A stretch of DNA of 6,086 nucleotides from Massilia sp. Its GTDB lineage: Bacteria > Pseudomonadota > Gammaproteobacteria > Burkholderiales > Burkholderiaceae_D. The notes beneath the pieces were generated by a model. That model made no database searches and was not told the origin of the DNA. It saw only the letters and a list, made by a program, of their open reading frames with translations. The position numbers and the translations under genes are program-made. The stretch spans positions 1 to 6,086 of the forward strand of contig DNCF01000518.1 in the NCBI GenBank assembly GCA_003484545.1, written 5' to 3'. This document shows, piece by piece, positions 1-5,264 of the stretch (positions are counted from its first letter, which is position 1; each line of letters begins with the position of its first letter).

Positions 1-1290
1 CCATACCTGCCTGCGGACCCCTCGGGCCTGGCCGGCGCCCCCGCCGCGCCGGTCTCCCTGTTCGTGCGCAAGTTCCCGGCGGCGGAGACGGCACGCGGGC
101 AGGTATGGCTCATCGCCGGGGGACCGGGCGAATCGGGCGCTTCGTTCTACAAGCTGCTGCCGCAACTGCGCGCGGCGTTTCCCGGCCTGGACCTGATCAT
201 GCCGGACCATCGCGGTACCGGGTATTCGACCCGCATGTGCCCGGACGAGGAAGCGGCCGGCTCTCCCGGCGGGATGGCGCTCGCCGGCGCCGAGTGGGCC
301 AGCTGCTTTCGCCGGCTGAACGAGCAGCCCGGCTATACCCGCCAGTTCTCGGAAACGAACGCGGCGCACGACCTGAAGCTGCTGCTCGAGCGCATGCCGC
401 ACAAGGGCAAGACCTACCTGTACGGCGTGTCCTACGGCACCCAGCTGGTGCTGCGCACCCTGGCGCTGGGTACTGCCAGGATCGATGGCGTCGTGCTCGA
501 TTCTCTGGTGTCGTTGCAGGACGACGACAAGGCCGACATCAGCAGCCGCTCCCTGGTCGCCGACGCTGTCGGCCGGCAGGTGCTGGCCGATTGCGACGCA
601 TCGCCTGCCTGCAGCCGGCAGATGGGTGCGCCGGCAGCCGCTGTCTATCGCCGCCTGCTCGACCGCGCTGCAGCCGAGCCCGCCCTGTTCGACAGCGTTC
701 CTGGCAAGAACCCCAAACTCCTCTTCGGTAACCTGCTCGACATTCCGCAGGCGGCGCCGCAGATTCCCTACCTGATCAAGGAGCTCGAGCAGGGCAAGGG
801 CGAACGGATGCAAGCCGTGATCGCGCAGGTGGAGGAACAGATGGAAAGCTTTGGCGGATTCGCGCAGTCACCGCCATCGACGCCGCTGGTGATCCTCATC
901 ACTGGTTCGGAGAACAACCTGAGGCCGGGACGCACGGCTGCCGACGTGGAAAGGGAAGAGGCGGGACTGCTGTTCACCAGCAGCCTGCCGGGTCATGCCG
1001 TCAACACGCCGCTGCCGCTGTACAAGCGCGACGGATGGTTTGCCAAACTGCCGCAGCGCCTGCCGCCGACCCTGGTCATCCACGGCGACCGCGACGGCAA
1101 GACGCCGTACGACGCGGCCGTGCGCCATATCGAGGCACTGCGCGGAGCCGGACCGGTGCGGTTGTATACGGCCCCGGGCAAGGGGCACTTCGTGCTGTGG
1201 TCGGACCGTTGCGCACGGGATGAAATCAAGAATTTCGTGCTCGGCACCCATGACGGCAAGCGCTGCGAGGCGCTTGCCGACAGCCGCTAG
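1..1290 (+). CDS. Alpha/beta hydrolase, S33/tripeptidyl aminopeptidase-like (5' partial)
   Basis: The frame is open from base 1, so the true start and any signal peptide lie upstream; a GTG at 64 is only an internal candidate. The 429 visible residues show the alpha/beta hydrolase pattern in order. An oxyanion-hole segment AGGPGESG (about nt 115-138) is followed by DHRGTGYS, then a nucleophile elbow GVSYG with Ser at nt 430-432. Late in the protein come GDRDGKTP (candidate catalytic Asp at nt 1093-1095) and GKGHF (His at nt 1186-1188). The order GGPG, D-RG-G-S, SYGT, late Asp and His matches the S33 peptidase group of prolyl and tripeptidyl aminopeptidases, many of which are exported. CDASPAC in the cap region resembles a Cys pair common in exported members. 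The triad looks complete, so the enzyme is probably active; the substrate (N-terminal peptides or an ester) cannot be told. It converges on the zinc finger gene with 9 bases between stops and has no evident link to the oxidase operon. Confidence 0.85.
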   Translation, partial: PYLPADPSGLAGAPAAPVSLFVRKFPAAETARGQVWLIAGGPGESGASFYKLLPQLRAAFPGLDLIMPDHRGTGYSTRMCPDEEAAGSPGGMALAGAEWASCFRRLNEQPGYTRQFSETNAAHDLKLLLERMPHKGKTYLYGVSYGTQLVLRTLALGTARIDGVVLDSLVSLQDDDKADISSRSLVADAVGRQVLADCDASPACSRQMGAPAAAVYRRLLDRAAAEPALFDSVPGKNPKLLFGNLLDIPQAAPQIPYLIKELEQGKGERMQAVIAQVEEQMESFGGFAQSPPSTPLVILITGSENNLRPGRTAADVEREEAGLLFTSSLPGHAVNTPLPLYKRDGWFAKLPQRLPPTLVIHGDRDGKTPYDAAVRHIEALRGAGPVRLYTAPGKGHFVLWSDRCARDEIKNFVLGTHDGKRCEALADSR

Positions 1291-1299
1291 GCAGGGACG

Positions 1300-1695
1300 C
1301 TACATGGTCGGCCCGCGCCCCGTATGGCCTTCCTTCTCGATGCGTTCCTGGCACTGGATGCAGGTCTGCACCGTGGGCGTGGCCAGCAGGCGCTCTTCCG
1401 GGATGTCGCAGCCGCAGGAGACGCAGATGCCGTAGCCGCCCGATTCGAGGCGGCCGATGGCGGCGTCGATCTCGTGCAGCAGGGCGGTTTCGTGGTCGGC
1501 GAAATGCTGTTCGTCGTGGGCCGTCATTTCGGCTTCGGCCGAGTCGTCGCCCTGGGCCATGTGGGCCCCCGGCGCAATCGGGGGCGGCGTGTCGCCGTCG
1601 GTGTCGGTGCGGGCGCGGACCGTGGCGAGGGTTTCTTCACGGGCTTGCGTCAATCGTTGCGAGACTTCGTCGTGCAGGGATTGCGAAATGGGCAT
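1300..1695 (-). CDS. DksA/TraR-family C4 zinc finger protein
   Basis: A 131-residue protein with a helical N-terminal part and a C-terminal zinc finger: C91-V-S-C94 and C112-I-Q-C115, with the family-typical YGIC before the first pair and an extra Cys at 96. Residues about 55-85 (ending EIDAAIGRLESG) are the helix that leads into the finger in DksA relatives. Family members bind RNA polymerase through the secondary channel and change promoter response to ppGpp. Whether this one does is inference, since it is shorter than E. coli DksA (151 aa). Counting back from the finger, D51 and A53 fall where E. coli DksA has D74 and A76, while the D71 place holds Gln. The ATG at 1695 is preferred over the in-frame ATG at 1761 because AGGA at 1706-1703 sits 7 bases before it. 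The 22 extra residues of the longer frame are Arg/Pro-rich and encoded largely by the inverted-repeat element. It may be a general DksA-like regulator; it is not the housekeeping DksA with certainty. Confidence 0.88.
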   Translation of the reverse strand: MPISQSLHDEVSQRLTQAREETLATVRARTDTDGDTPPPIAPGAHMAQGDDSAEAEMTAHDEQHFADHETALLHEIDAAIGRLESGGYGICVSCGCDIPEERLLATPTVQTCIQCQERIEKEGHTGRGPTM

Positions 1696-1700
1696 TGGAT

Positions 1701-1706
1701 TTTCCT
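1701..1706 (-). promoter_or_regulatory. Ribosome binding site of the zinc finger gene
   Basis: On the minus strand AGGAAA lies 7 bases (counted from AGGA) before the ATG at 1695. It decides the start against the longer in-frame ATG at 1761, whose leader region is made by the inverted-repeat element. No convincing -35/-10 pair for this gene was seen between it and the element. Confidence 0.65.
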
Positions 1707-1727
1707 GTCGATGAGTGGGGGCGTAGG

Positions 1728-1761
1728 GTGGGCGCGGCCGGCGCAGGCACGCCGTGCCCAC
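1728..1761. repeat. Left hairpin of the inverted-repeat element
   Basis: GTGGGC (1728-1733) pairs with GCCCAC (1756-1761). The stem continues through a possible G-U pair (1734/1755) and CGGC/GCCG (1735-1738 with 1751-1754), giving about 11 pairs around a 12-base loop. An alternative local fold is GGCACG/CGTGCC at 1746-1758. Confidence 0.6.
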
Positions 1762-1877
1762 GCGTTACGTGTTCATCCTTGAACCGGCGGCTTCGACGAC
1801 TCGCTCCGCAGCGTGTCGCTCGACTGCGAGCGCTAACTCTGTTCCGTTTAACCCGCCAACACCGCTCACCGTTCCGC

Positions 1878-1922
1878 GTGGGCAGTGGGGCTGGCTAAAT
1901 GCCAGCACCACAAAGTGCCCAC
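1878..1922. repeat. Right hairpin of the inverted-repeat element
   Basis: A long imperfect stem-loop: GTGGGCA (1878-1884) with TGCCCAC (1916-1922), then GTGG (1885-1888) with CCAC (1908-1911), leaving AAAG (1912-1915) bulged. A G/A mismatch follows, then GCTGGC (1890-1895) with GCCAGC (1901-1906) closing a TAAAT loop. That is 17 paired bases in total. There is no T-run after it, so it is not a typical intrinsic terminator, though transcripts reading through would be strongly folded. Confidence 0.65.
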
Positions 1923-1956
1923 CCTACGCCCCGTATCCCCAGTGAAACTGAACATT

Positions 1957-1970
1957 TTGATTCACATCAA
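1957..1970. promoter_or_regulatory. FNR/Anr box upstream of ccoN
   Basis: TTGATTCACATCAA is a perfect match to the FNR/Anr consensus TTGAT-N4-ATCAA. Its centre (1963.5) is about 73 bases before the ccoN start and suits a class II activator position (near -41.5) for a transcript starting around 2003-2005. FNR-type regulators with an oxygen-sensitive 4Fe-4S cluster bind such sites when oxygen is low. cbb3 oxidase operons of proteobacteria are well-known targets, so activation under microaerobic conditions is expected here. Confidence 0.88.
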
Positions 1971-1990
1971 GGATTTTTAGGGTCCAGAAA

Positions 1991-1998
1991 TCTACTCT
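1991..1998 (+). promoter_or_regulatory. Probable -10 region of the cco promoter
   Basis: TCTACT (1991-1996, four of six matches to TATAAT) or TACTCT (1993-1998) lies where a -10 element should be if the FNR box is centred near -41. There is no good -35 hexamer, as is usual for an activator-dependent class II promoter. The exact transcript start cannot be read from the sequence. Confidence 0.45.
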
Positions 1999-2025
1999 CC
2001 CGGCTGTGATCGCAGTCAATCCATC

Positions 2026-2039
2026 GGGAGAATATCTTG
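2026..2039 (+). promoter_or_regulatory. Ribosome binding site and TTG start of ccoN
   Basis: GGGAG at 2026-2030 stands 6 bases before TTG at 2037-2039. An in-frame TGA at 2007-2009 closes the frame upstream and no ATG or GTG lies between, so TTG is the only start that keeps the conserved N-terminal segment (NYNYKIVRQFA). Confidence 0.75.
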
Positions 2040-3518
2040 GAAGGCAGTCTAAACTATAACTACAAGATCGTGCGCCAGTTTGCCATCGCCACGGTCGTGT
2101 GGGGCGTCATCGGCATGGCCGCCGGCGTCTTCATCGCGGCGCAGCTCGCCTGGCCCGCGCTCAACTTCGACATCCCCTGGCTGTCCTACGGCCGCCTGCG
2201 GCCCCTGCACACGAACGCGGTGATCTTCGCCTTCGGCATCTGCGGCCTGTTCGCCACCTCGTACTACGTGGTGCAGCGTACCTGCCAGGTGCGCCTGTTC
2301 TCCGACAAGCTGGCCAGCTTCACCTTCTGGGGCTGGCAGGCGGTGCTGGTGGCGGCCGCGATCACGCTGCCGATGGGTTTCACGCGCGGCAAGGAGTACG
2401 CCGAACTCGAGTGGCCGGTCGCGCTCCTGATCACGGTGGTCTGGGTGGCCTATGCGGTGGTCTTCTTCGGCACCATCGTCAAGCGCAAGGTCCAGCACAT
2501 CTACGTCGCCAACTGGTTCTTCGGCGCCTACATCATCGCGGTCGCGGTGCTGCACATCGTCAACGGCGCGGTCGTCCCGGTCTCGGCCTTCAAGTCCTAC
2601 TCGGTCTACGCCGGCGTGCAGGACGCCATGATCCAGTGGTGGTACGGCCATAACGCGGTCGGCTTCATCCTCACCGCCGGCTACCTGGGCATGGTCTATT
2701 ACTTCATCCCGAAGCAGGCCGAGCGCCCGGTGTATTCCTACCGCCTGTCGATCGTGCACTTCTGGGCCCTGATCTTCACCTACATGTGGGCCGGCCCGCA
2801 CCACCTGCACTACACCGCGCTGCCCGACTGGACCCAGTCGCTGGGCATGGTGTTCTCGCTGATCCTGCTGGCGCCGAGCTGGGGCGGCATGATCAACGGC
2901 GTGATGACGCTGTCCGGCGCCTGGCACAAGCTGCGTTCCGACCCGATCCTGAAGTTCCTGATCGTCTCGCTCTCCTTCTACGGCATGGCGACCTTCGAGG
3001 GACCGATGATGTCCATTAAGACCATCAACTCGCTGTCGCACTACACCGACTGGACCGTCGCCCACGTCCACGCCGGCGCCCTGGGCTGGGTCGGCTTCAT
3101 CACCATGGGTTCGATCTACTACCTGATCCCGCGCCTGGCGGGCAAGAAGCAGATGTACTCGATGCAGCTGGTGGAGACCCACTTCTGGGTCGCCACCATC
3201 GGCATCGTCCTCTACATCGCCTCGATGTGGATCGCCGGCGTGATGCAGGGCCTGATGTGGCGCGCCGTGAACCCGGACGGCACCCTGACCTATACCTTCG
3301 CCGAGAGCGTGAAGGCGACCTATCCCTACTACGTGATCCGCTTCACGGGCGGCTTCCTCTACCTGTCGGGCATGTTGCTGATGGCCTTCAACACCTGGAA
3401 GACCCTGGCCGGCACCGTCAACGTGGACGCGCCGATCCCGCAGCCGCACAAGCCGCAGCATGACGCTGCCCACGTCGAAGCCTGCGCCGTCGAGAACCGC
3501 GTACCGACGCACGCCTGA
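2037..3518 (+). CDS. ccoN: cbb3-type cytochrome c oxidase subunit I (CcoN)
   Basis: Catalytic subunit of the cbb3 oxidase in the cytoplasmic membrane: it reduces O2 to water at a haem b3-CuB centre and pumps protons. The 493 residues form a multi-span (about 12) membrane protein. The expected ligands are all present: H58 and H345 for low-spin haem b, H205, H255 and H256 for CuB, H343 for haem b3, Y249 as the cross-linked tyrosine, and E321 in the EGP motif. These lie two positions below the numbers I recall for Pseudomonas stutzeri CcoN. The contexts WWYGHNAVGF, WAGPHHLHY and AHVHAGALGW are diagnostic of cbb3 rather than aa3 oxidases. A hydrophilic tail of about 30 residues follows the last membrane helix and looks poorly conserved. 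It starts with TTG and is first in the operon, behind an FNR box; ccoO begins 16 bases after its stop. Confidence 0.97.
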   Translation: MEGSLNYNYKIVRQFAIATVVWGVIGMAAGVFIAAQLAWPALNFDIPWLSYGRLRPLHTNAVIFAFGICGLFATSYYVVQRTCQVRLFSDKLASFTFWGWQAVLVAAAITLPMGFTRGKEYAELEWPVALLITVVWVAYAVVFFGTIVKRKVQHIYVANWFFGAYIIAVAVLHIVNGAVVPVSAFKSYSVYAGVQDAMIQWWYGHNAVGFILTAGYLGMVYYFIPKQAERPVYSYRLSIVHFWALIFTYMWAGPHHLHYTALPDWTQSLGMVFSLILLAPSWGGMINGVMTLSGAWHKLRSDPILKFLIVSLSFYGMATFEGPMMSIKTINSLSHYTDWTVAHVHAGALGWVGFITMGSIYYLIPRLAGKKQMYSMQLVETHFWVATIGIVLYIASMWIAGVMQGLMWRAVNPDGTLTYTFAESVKATYPYYVIRFTGGFLYLSGMLLMAFNTWKTLAGTVNVDAPIPQPHKPQHDAAHVEACAVENRVPTHA

Positions 3519-3534
3519 ACTGGAGTCATACGCA

Positions 3535-4152
3535 ATGAAAAAATTTACCCATGAATGGATCGAGAAGAATCCCTGGCTCCTGATCGGCCTGGTGATCCTG
3601 GTGATCTCCTTCGGCGGCCTGGTCGAGATCGTGCCGCTGTTCTTCCAGAAATCCACCACCGAGCCGGTCGCTGGCTTGAAGCCATATTCTCCGCTGCGCC
3701 TGGCCGGCCGCGACATCTACATCCGCGAAGGCTGCTACAACTGCCACTCGCAGATGATCCGCCCGTTGCGCGCCGAGACCGAGCGCTACGGCCACTATTC
3801 GGTGGCCGGCGAATTCGTCTACGACCACCCCTTCCAGTGGGGCAGCAAGCGCACCGGCCCCGACCTGGCGCGCGTCGGCGGGCGCTACAGCGACGAGTGG
3901 CACCGCACCCACCTGGACAACCCGCGCGACGTGGTGCCGGAATCGAACATGCCCGGCTATCCCTGGCTGGCGAAGACGAAGCTGAACCCGGCGGAAATCG
4001 TGCCGAAGATGCGCGCGATGCAGCTGCTGTCCGTGCCTTACGGCGAGGACGAGATCAAGAACGCCCCGGCCGAGCTGGCCGGGAAGACCGAGCAGGATGC
4101 GCTGGTCGCCTACCTGCAAGGCCTGGGCACCCAGATCAAGACGAGGAACTGA
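3535..4152 (+). CDS. ccoO: cbb3-type cytochrome c oxidase subunit II, mono-haem (CcoO)
   Basis: Membrane-anchored c-type cytochrome that passes electrons to CcoN from the periplasmic side. The 205-residue protein has one N-terminal membrane segment (about 14-36, rich in Leu/Ile/Val), then a periplasmic domain with one haem c site C67-Y-N-C70-H71 and the probable axial Met139 in SNMPGYPW. The flanking blocks REGCYNCHSQMIRP and RTGPDLARVGGRYS are typical of CcoO/FixO, and the length is normal. The ATG at 3535 is chosen because GGAG at 3522-3525 precedes it by 9 bases and the protein then begins MKKFTHEWIEKNP, as expected. A longer frame from 3460 would run inside ccoN and lacks family features. 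The next gene starts one base after the stop. Confidence 0.97.
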   Translation: MKKFTHEWIEKNPWLLIGLVILVISFGGLVEIVPLFFQKSTTEPVAGLKPYSPLRLAGRDIYIREGCYNCHSQMIRPLRAETERYGHYSVAGEFVYDHPFQWGSKRTGPDLARVGGRYSDEWHRTHLDNPRDVVPESNMPGYPWLAKTKLNPAEIVPKMRAMQLLSVPYGEDEIKNAPAELAGKTEQDALVAYLQGLGTQIKTRN

Positions 4153-4153
4153 G

Positions 4154-4321
4154 ATGGCTATCGAACAAATCTTTGACAGCGCGAGCAGCGTGATGACGGT
4201 GGTCTCCTTTGCCACCTTCATGGGCATCGTGCTGTGGACCTTCCTGCTCAAGCGCAGCGCCGACTTCGACCGCGCCGCGGCGCTGCCTTTCGCCGACGAG
4301 AAGGAGGACGGCCATGTCTGA
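4154..4321 (+). CDS. ccoQ: cbb3-type oxidase small subunit (CcoQ/FixQ)
   Basis: A 55-residue single-span membrane protein: a short N-terminal part (MAIEQIFDSASSVMT), one membrane helix (about 15-32, ending in LWTFLLKRS) and an acidic C-terminus. Length, position between ccoO and ccoP and the helix followed by a charged tail fit CcoQ, which stabilises the complex, in particular the CcoP association, and is not catalytic. The ATG at 4154 has GAGGA at 4143-4147, 6 bases upstream and inside the end of ccoO. Its last 8 bases overlap the ccoP start, which suggests coupled translation. Sequence identity is weakly diagnostic in so small a protein; the call rests mainly on context. Confidence 0.92.
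   Translation: MAIEQIFDSASSVMTVVSFATFMGIVLWTFLLKRSADFDRAAALPFADEKEDGHV
4301..4307 (+). promoter_or_regulatory. Strong ribosome binding site for ccoP inside ccoQ
   Basis: AAGGAGG, close to a full anti-Shine-Dalgarno match, lies 6 bases before the ATG at 4314 and within the ccoQ coding sequence (it encodes part of the acidic tail). It fixes the ccoP start and rejects the long frame from 4209, whose first 35 residues are a Ser/Pro/Arg-rich out-of-frame reading of ccoQ. Confidence 0.8.
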
Positions 4322-5264
4322 CTTCACGAGCGGTTTCTGGAACTGGTACGTCGCCCTGATCACGATCGCCTCGATCGCCGGCTGCGCGATCCTGCTGTGG
4401 TCGCAGTCGCGCTTTCGCGTGAAGATCGGCAAGGACGGCCAGCCAGAGAAAACCACCGGCCACGTCTGGGACGAGGACCTGACCGAACTGAACACCCCGA
4501 TGCCGCGCTGGTGGATGGGCCTGTTCTACCTCACCATTTTGTTCGGCGTGGGCTACCTGGTGCTGTATCCGGGCCTGGGCAGCTATGCGGGCAAGCTCGG
4601 CTGGGCCTCGACCGGCGCCTACAAGGCAGAACTGAAGCAGGCCGAGAGCGAATACGGCCCGCTGTTCGCGCGCTATGCCAGCCAGGACCTGAAGGCGGTC
4701 GCCGCCGACCCGCAGGCGCGCGCGATCGGCGAACGCATGTTCCTGAACTACTGCGCCCAGTGCCACGGCTCGGATGCACGCGGCAACAAGGGCTACCCGA
4801 ACCTGACCGATTCCGATTGGCTGCACGGCGGCGAACCGGACACCATCAAGAAGACCATCATGGCCGGCCGCGTCGGCCAGATGCCGCCGATGGGCGCGGC
4901 GCTCGGTTCGGACAAGGACATCGAGGCGGTCGCGCATTACGTGCGCAGCCTGTCGGGCCTGACCGCGGACCCGGTGAAGGTTGCCTTCGGCAAGCCGAAG
5001 TTCATGGCCTGCGCCGCCTGCCACGGCGCCAAGGGCGAGGGCAACCCGATGCTGGGCGCGCCCAACCTGGCCGACAAGGTCTGGCTCTACGGCGGCAGCG
5101 CCGACACCGTGATGGAAACCATCCGCAAGGGCCGCAGCAACACCATGCCCGCCTTTGGCGAATTCCTGGGCGAGCCCAAGGTGCACGTGCTGGCGGCCTA
5201 CGTGTGGAGCCTGTCGAATCCGACTGTGAATACGGTTGTCGAGAACAAGGTAGCGGCAAAATGA
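4314..5264 (+). CDS. ccoP: cbb3-type cytochrome c oxidase subunit III, di-haem (CcoP)
   Basis: Di-haem c-type cytochrome that receives electrons from soluble cytochrome c and feeds CcoO. The 316 residues contain two membrane segments (about 11-30 and 66-86) joined by a loop with the CcoP signature TTGHVWDEDLTELN. Two periplasmic cytochrome c domains follow: the first with C147-A-Q-C150-H151, the second with C233-A-A-C236-H237. Probable axial methionines are M190 or M193 (GQMPPMG) and M278 (NTMPAFGEF). Each domain also carries the repeated pattern W-L/Y-GG then TI-GR before the Met, showing that the two domains are tandem copies. Two N-terminal helices rather than one is a common CcoP form. 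The ATG lies 8 bases inside ccoQ, and the stop overlaps the ccoG start in ATGA (5261-5264). Confidence 0.97.
   Translation: MSDFTSGFWNWYVALITIASIAGCAILLWSQSRFRVKIGKDGQPEKTTGHVWDEDLTELNTPMPRWWMGLFYLTILFGVGYLVLYPGLGSYAGKLGWASTGAYKAELKQAESEYGPLFARYASQDLKAVAADPQARAIGERMFLNYCAQCHGSDARGNKGYPNLTDSDWLHGGEPDTIKKTIMAGRVGQMPPMGAALGSDKDIEAVAHYVRSLSGLTADPVKVAFGKPKFMACAACHGAKGEGNPMLGAPNLADKVWLYGGSADTVMETIRKGRSNTMPAFGEFLGEPKVHVLAAYVWSLSNPTVNTVVENKVAAK

Larger units (their letters stand above)
1718..1932. repeat. REPIN/MITE-like inverted-repeat element, 215 bases
   Basis: The ends are perfect 16-base inverted repeats: GGGGCGTAGGGTGGGC at 1718-1733 and its reverse complement at 1917-1932. A second nested inverted pair of 10 bases (TGCCCACGCG at 1755-1764 and its complement at 1875-1884) lies inside. 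Each end also folds on itself, left hairpin 1728-1761 and right hairpin 1878-1922, and the centre has a 6-base stem with 4-base loop at 1817-1832. Two inverted terminal hairpins around a spacer is the plan of REPINs, which are moved by RAYT transposases, and is also seen in some MITEs. There is no coding capacity of its own and no clear target duplication at the edges. The element fills most of the gap between the zinc finger start and the cco promoter. Copy number in the genome is unknown from this window, so the mobile nature is inference; the inverted-repeat structure itself is seen directly. Confidence 0.72.

Noticed and set aside
105..731. Plus-strand frame inside the hydrolase
   Set aside because: Arg/Ala-rich out-of-frame reading of a gene whose catalytic motifs lie in the other frame.
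1260..1300. Possible bidirectional terminator between the convergent genes
   Set aside because: Only 9 bases separate the stops, and no strong stem with T-run was seen around them.
1324..1782. Plus-strand open frame opposite the zinc finger gene
   Set aside because: The minus-strand frame carries the CxxC...CxxC finger and a good ribosome site; this one is Val/Gly/Arg-rich without motifs.
1765..1874. Small gene or structured RNA in the element's spacer
   Set aside because: Short open frames cross it, but none has a ribosome site or a recognisable product. Beyond the 6-base stem at 1817-1832 no known RNA family pattern was seen.
1878..1922. Right hairpin of the element as an intrinsic terminator
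   Set aside because: The stem is strong, but no T-run follows on either strand; it belongs to the symmetric end structure of the element.
1711..1940. Target site duplication flanking the 215-base element
   Set aside because: Bases just outside the two ends (GAGTG on the left, GTATC on the right) show no matching direct repeat of useful length.
2049..3716. A 555-codon open frame on the minus strand across ccoN and the start of ccoO
   Set aside because: It is the antisense of a clear ccoN with all haem and copper ligands. Its product is dominated by Arg, Asp, Gly, His and Val as expected from GC-rich codon mirroring and shows no recognisable domain.
4248..5186. Long minus-strand open frame across ccoP
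   Set aside because: Ala/Gly/Arg/His-rich mirror of ccoP codons, with no domain and no ribosome site; ccoP itself is certain.
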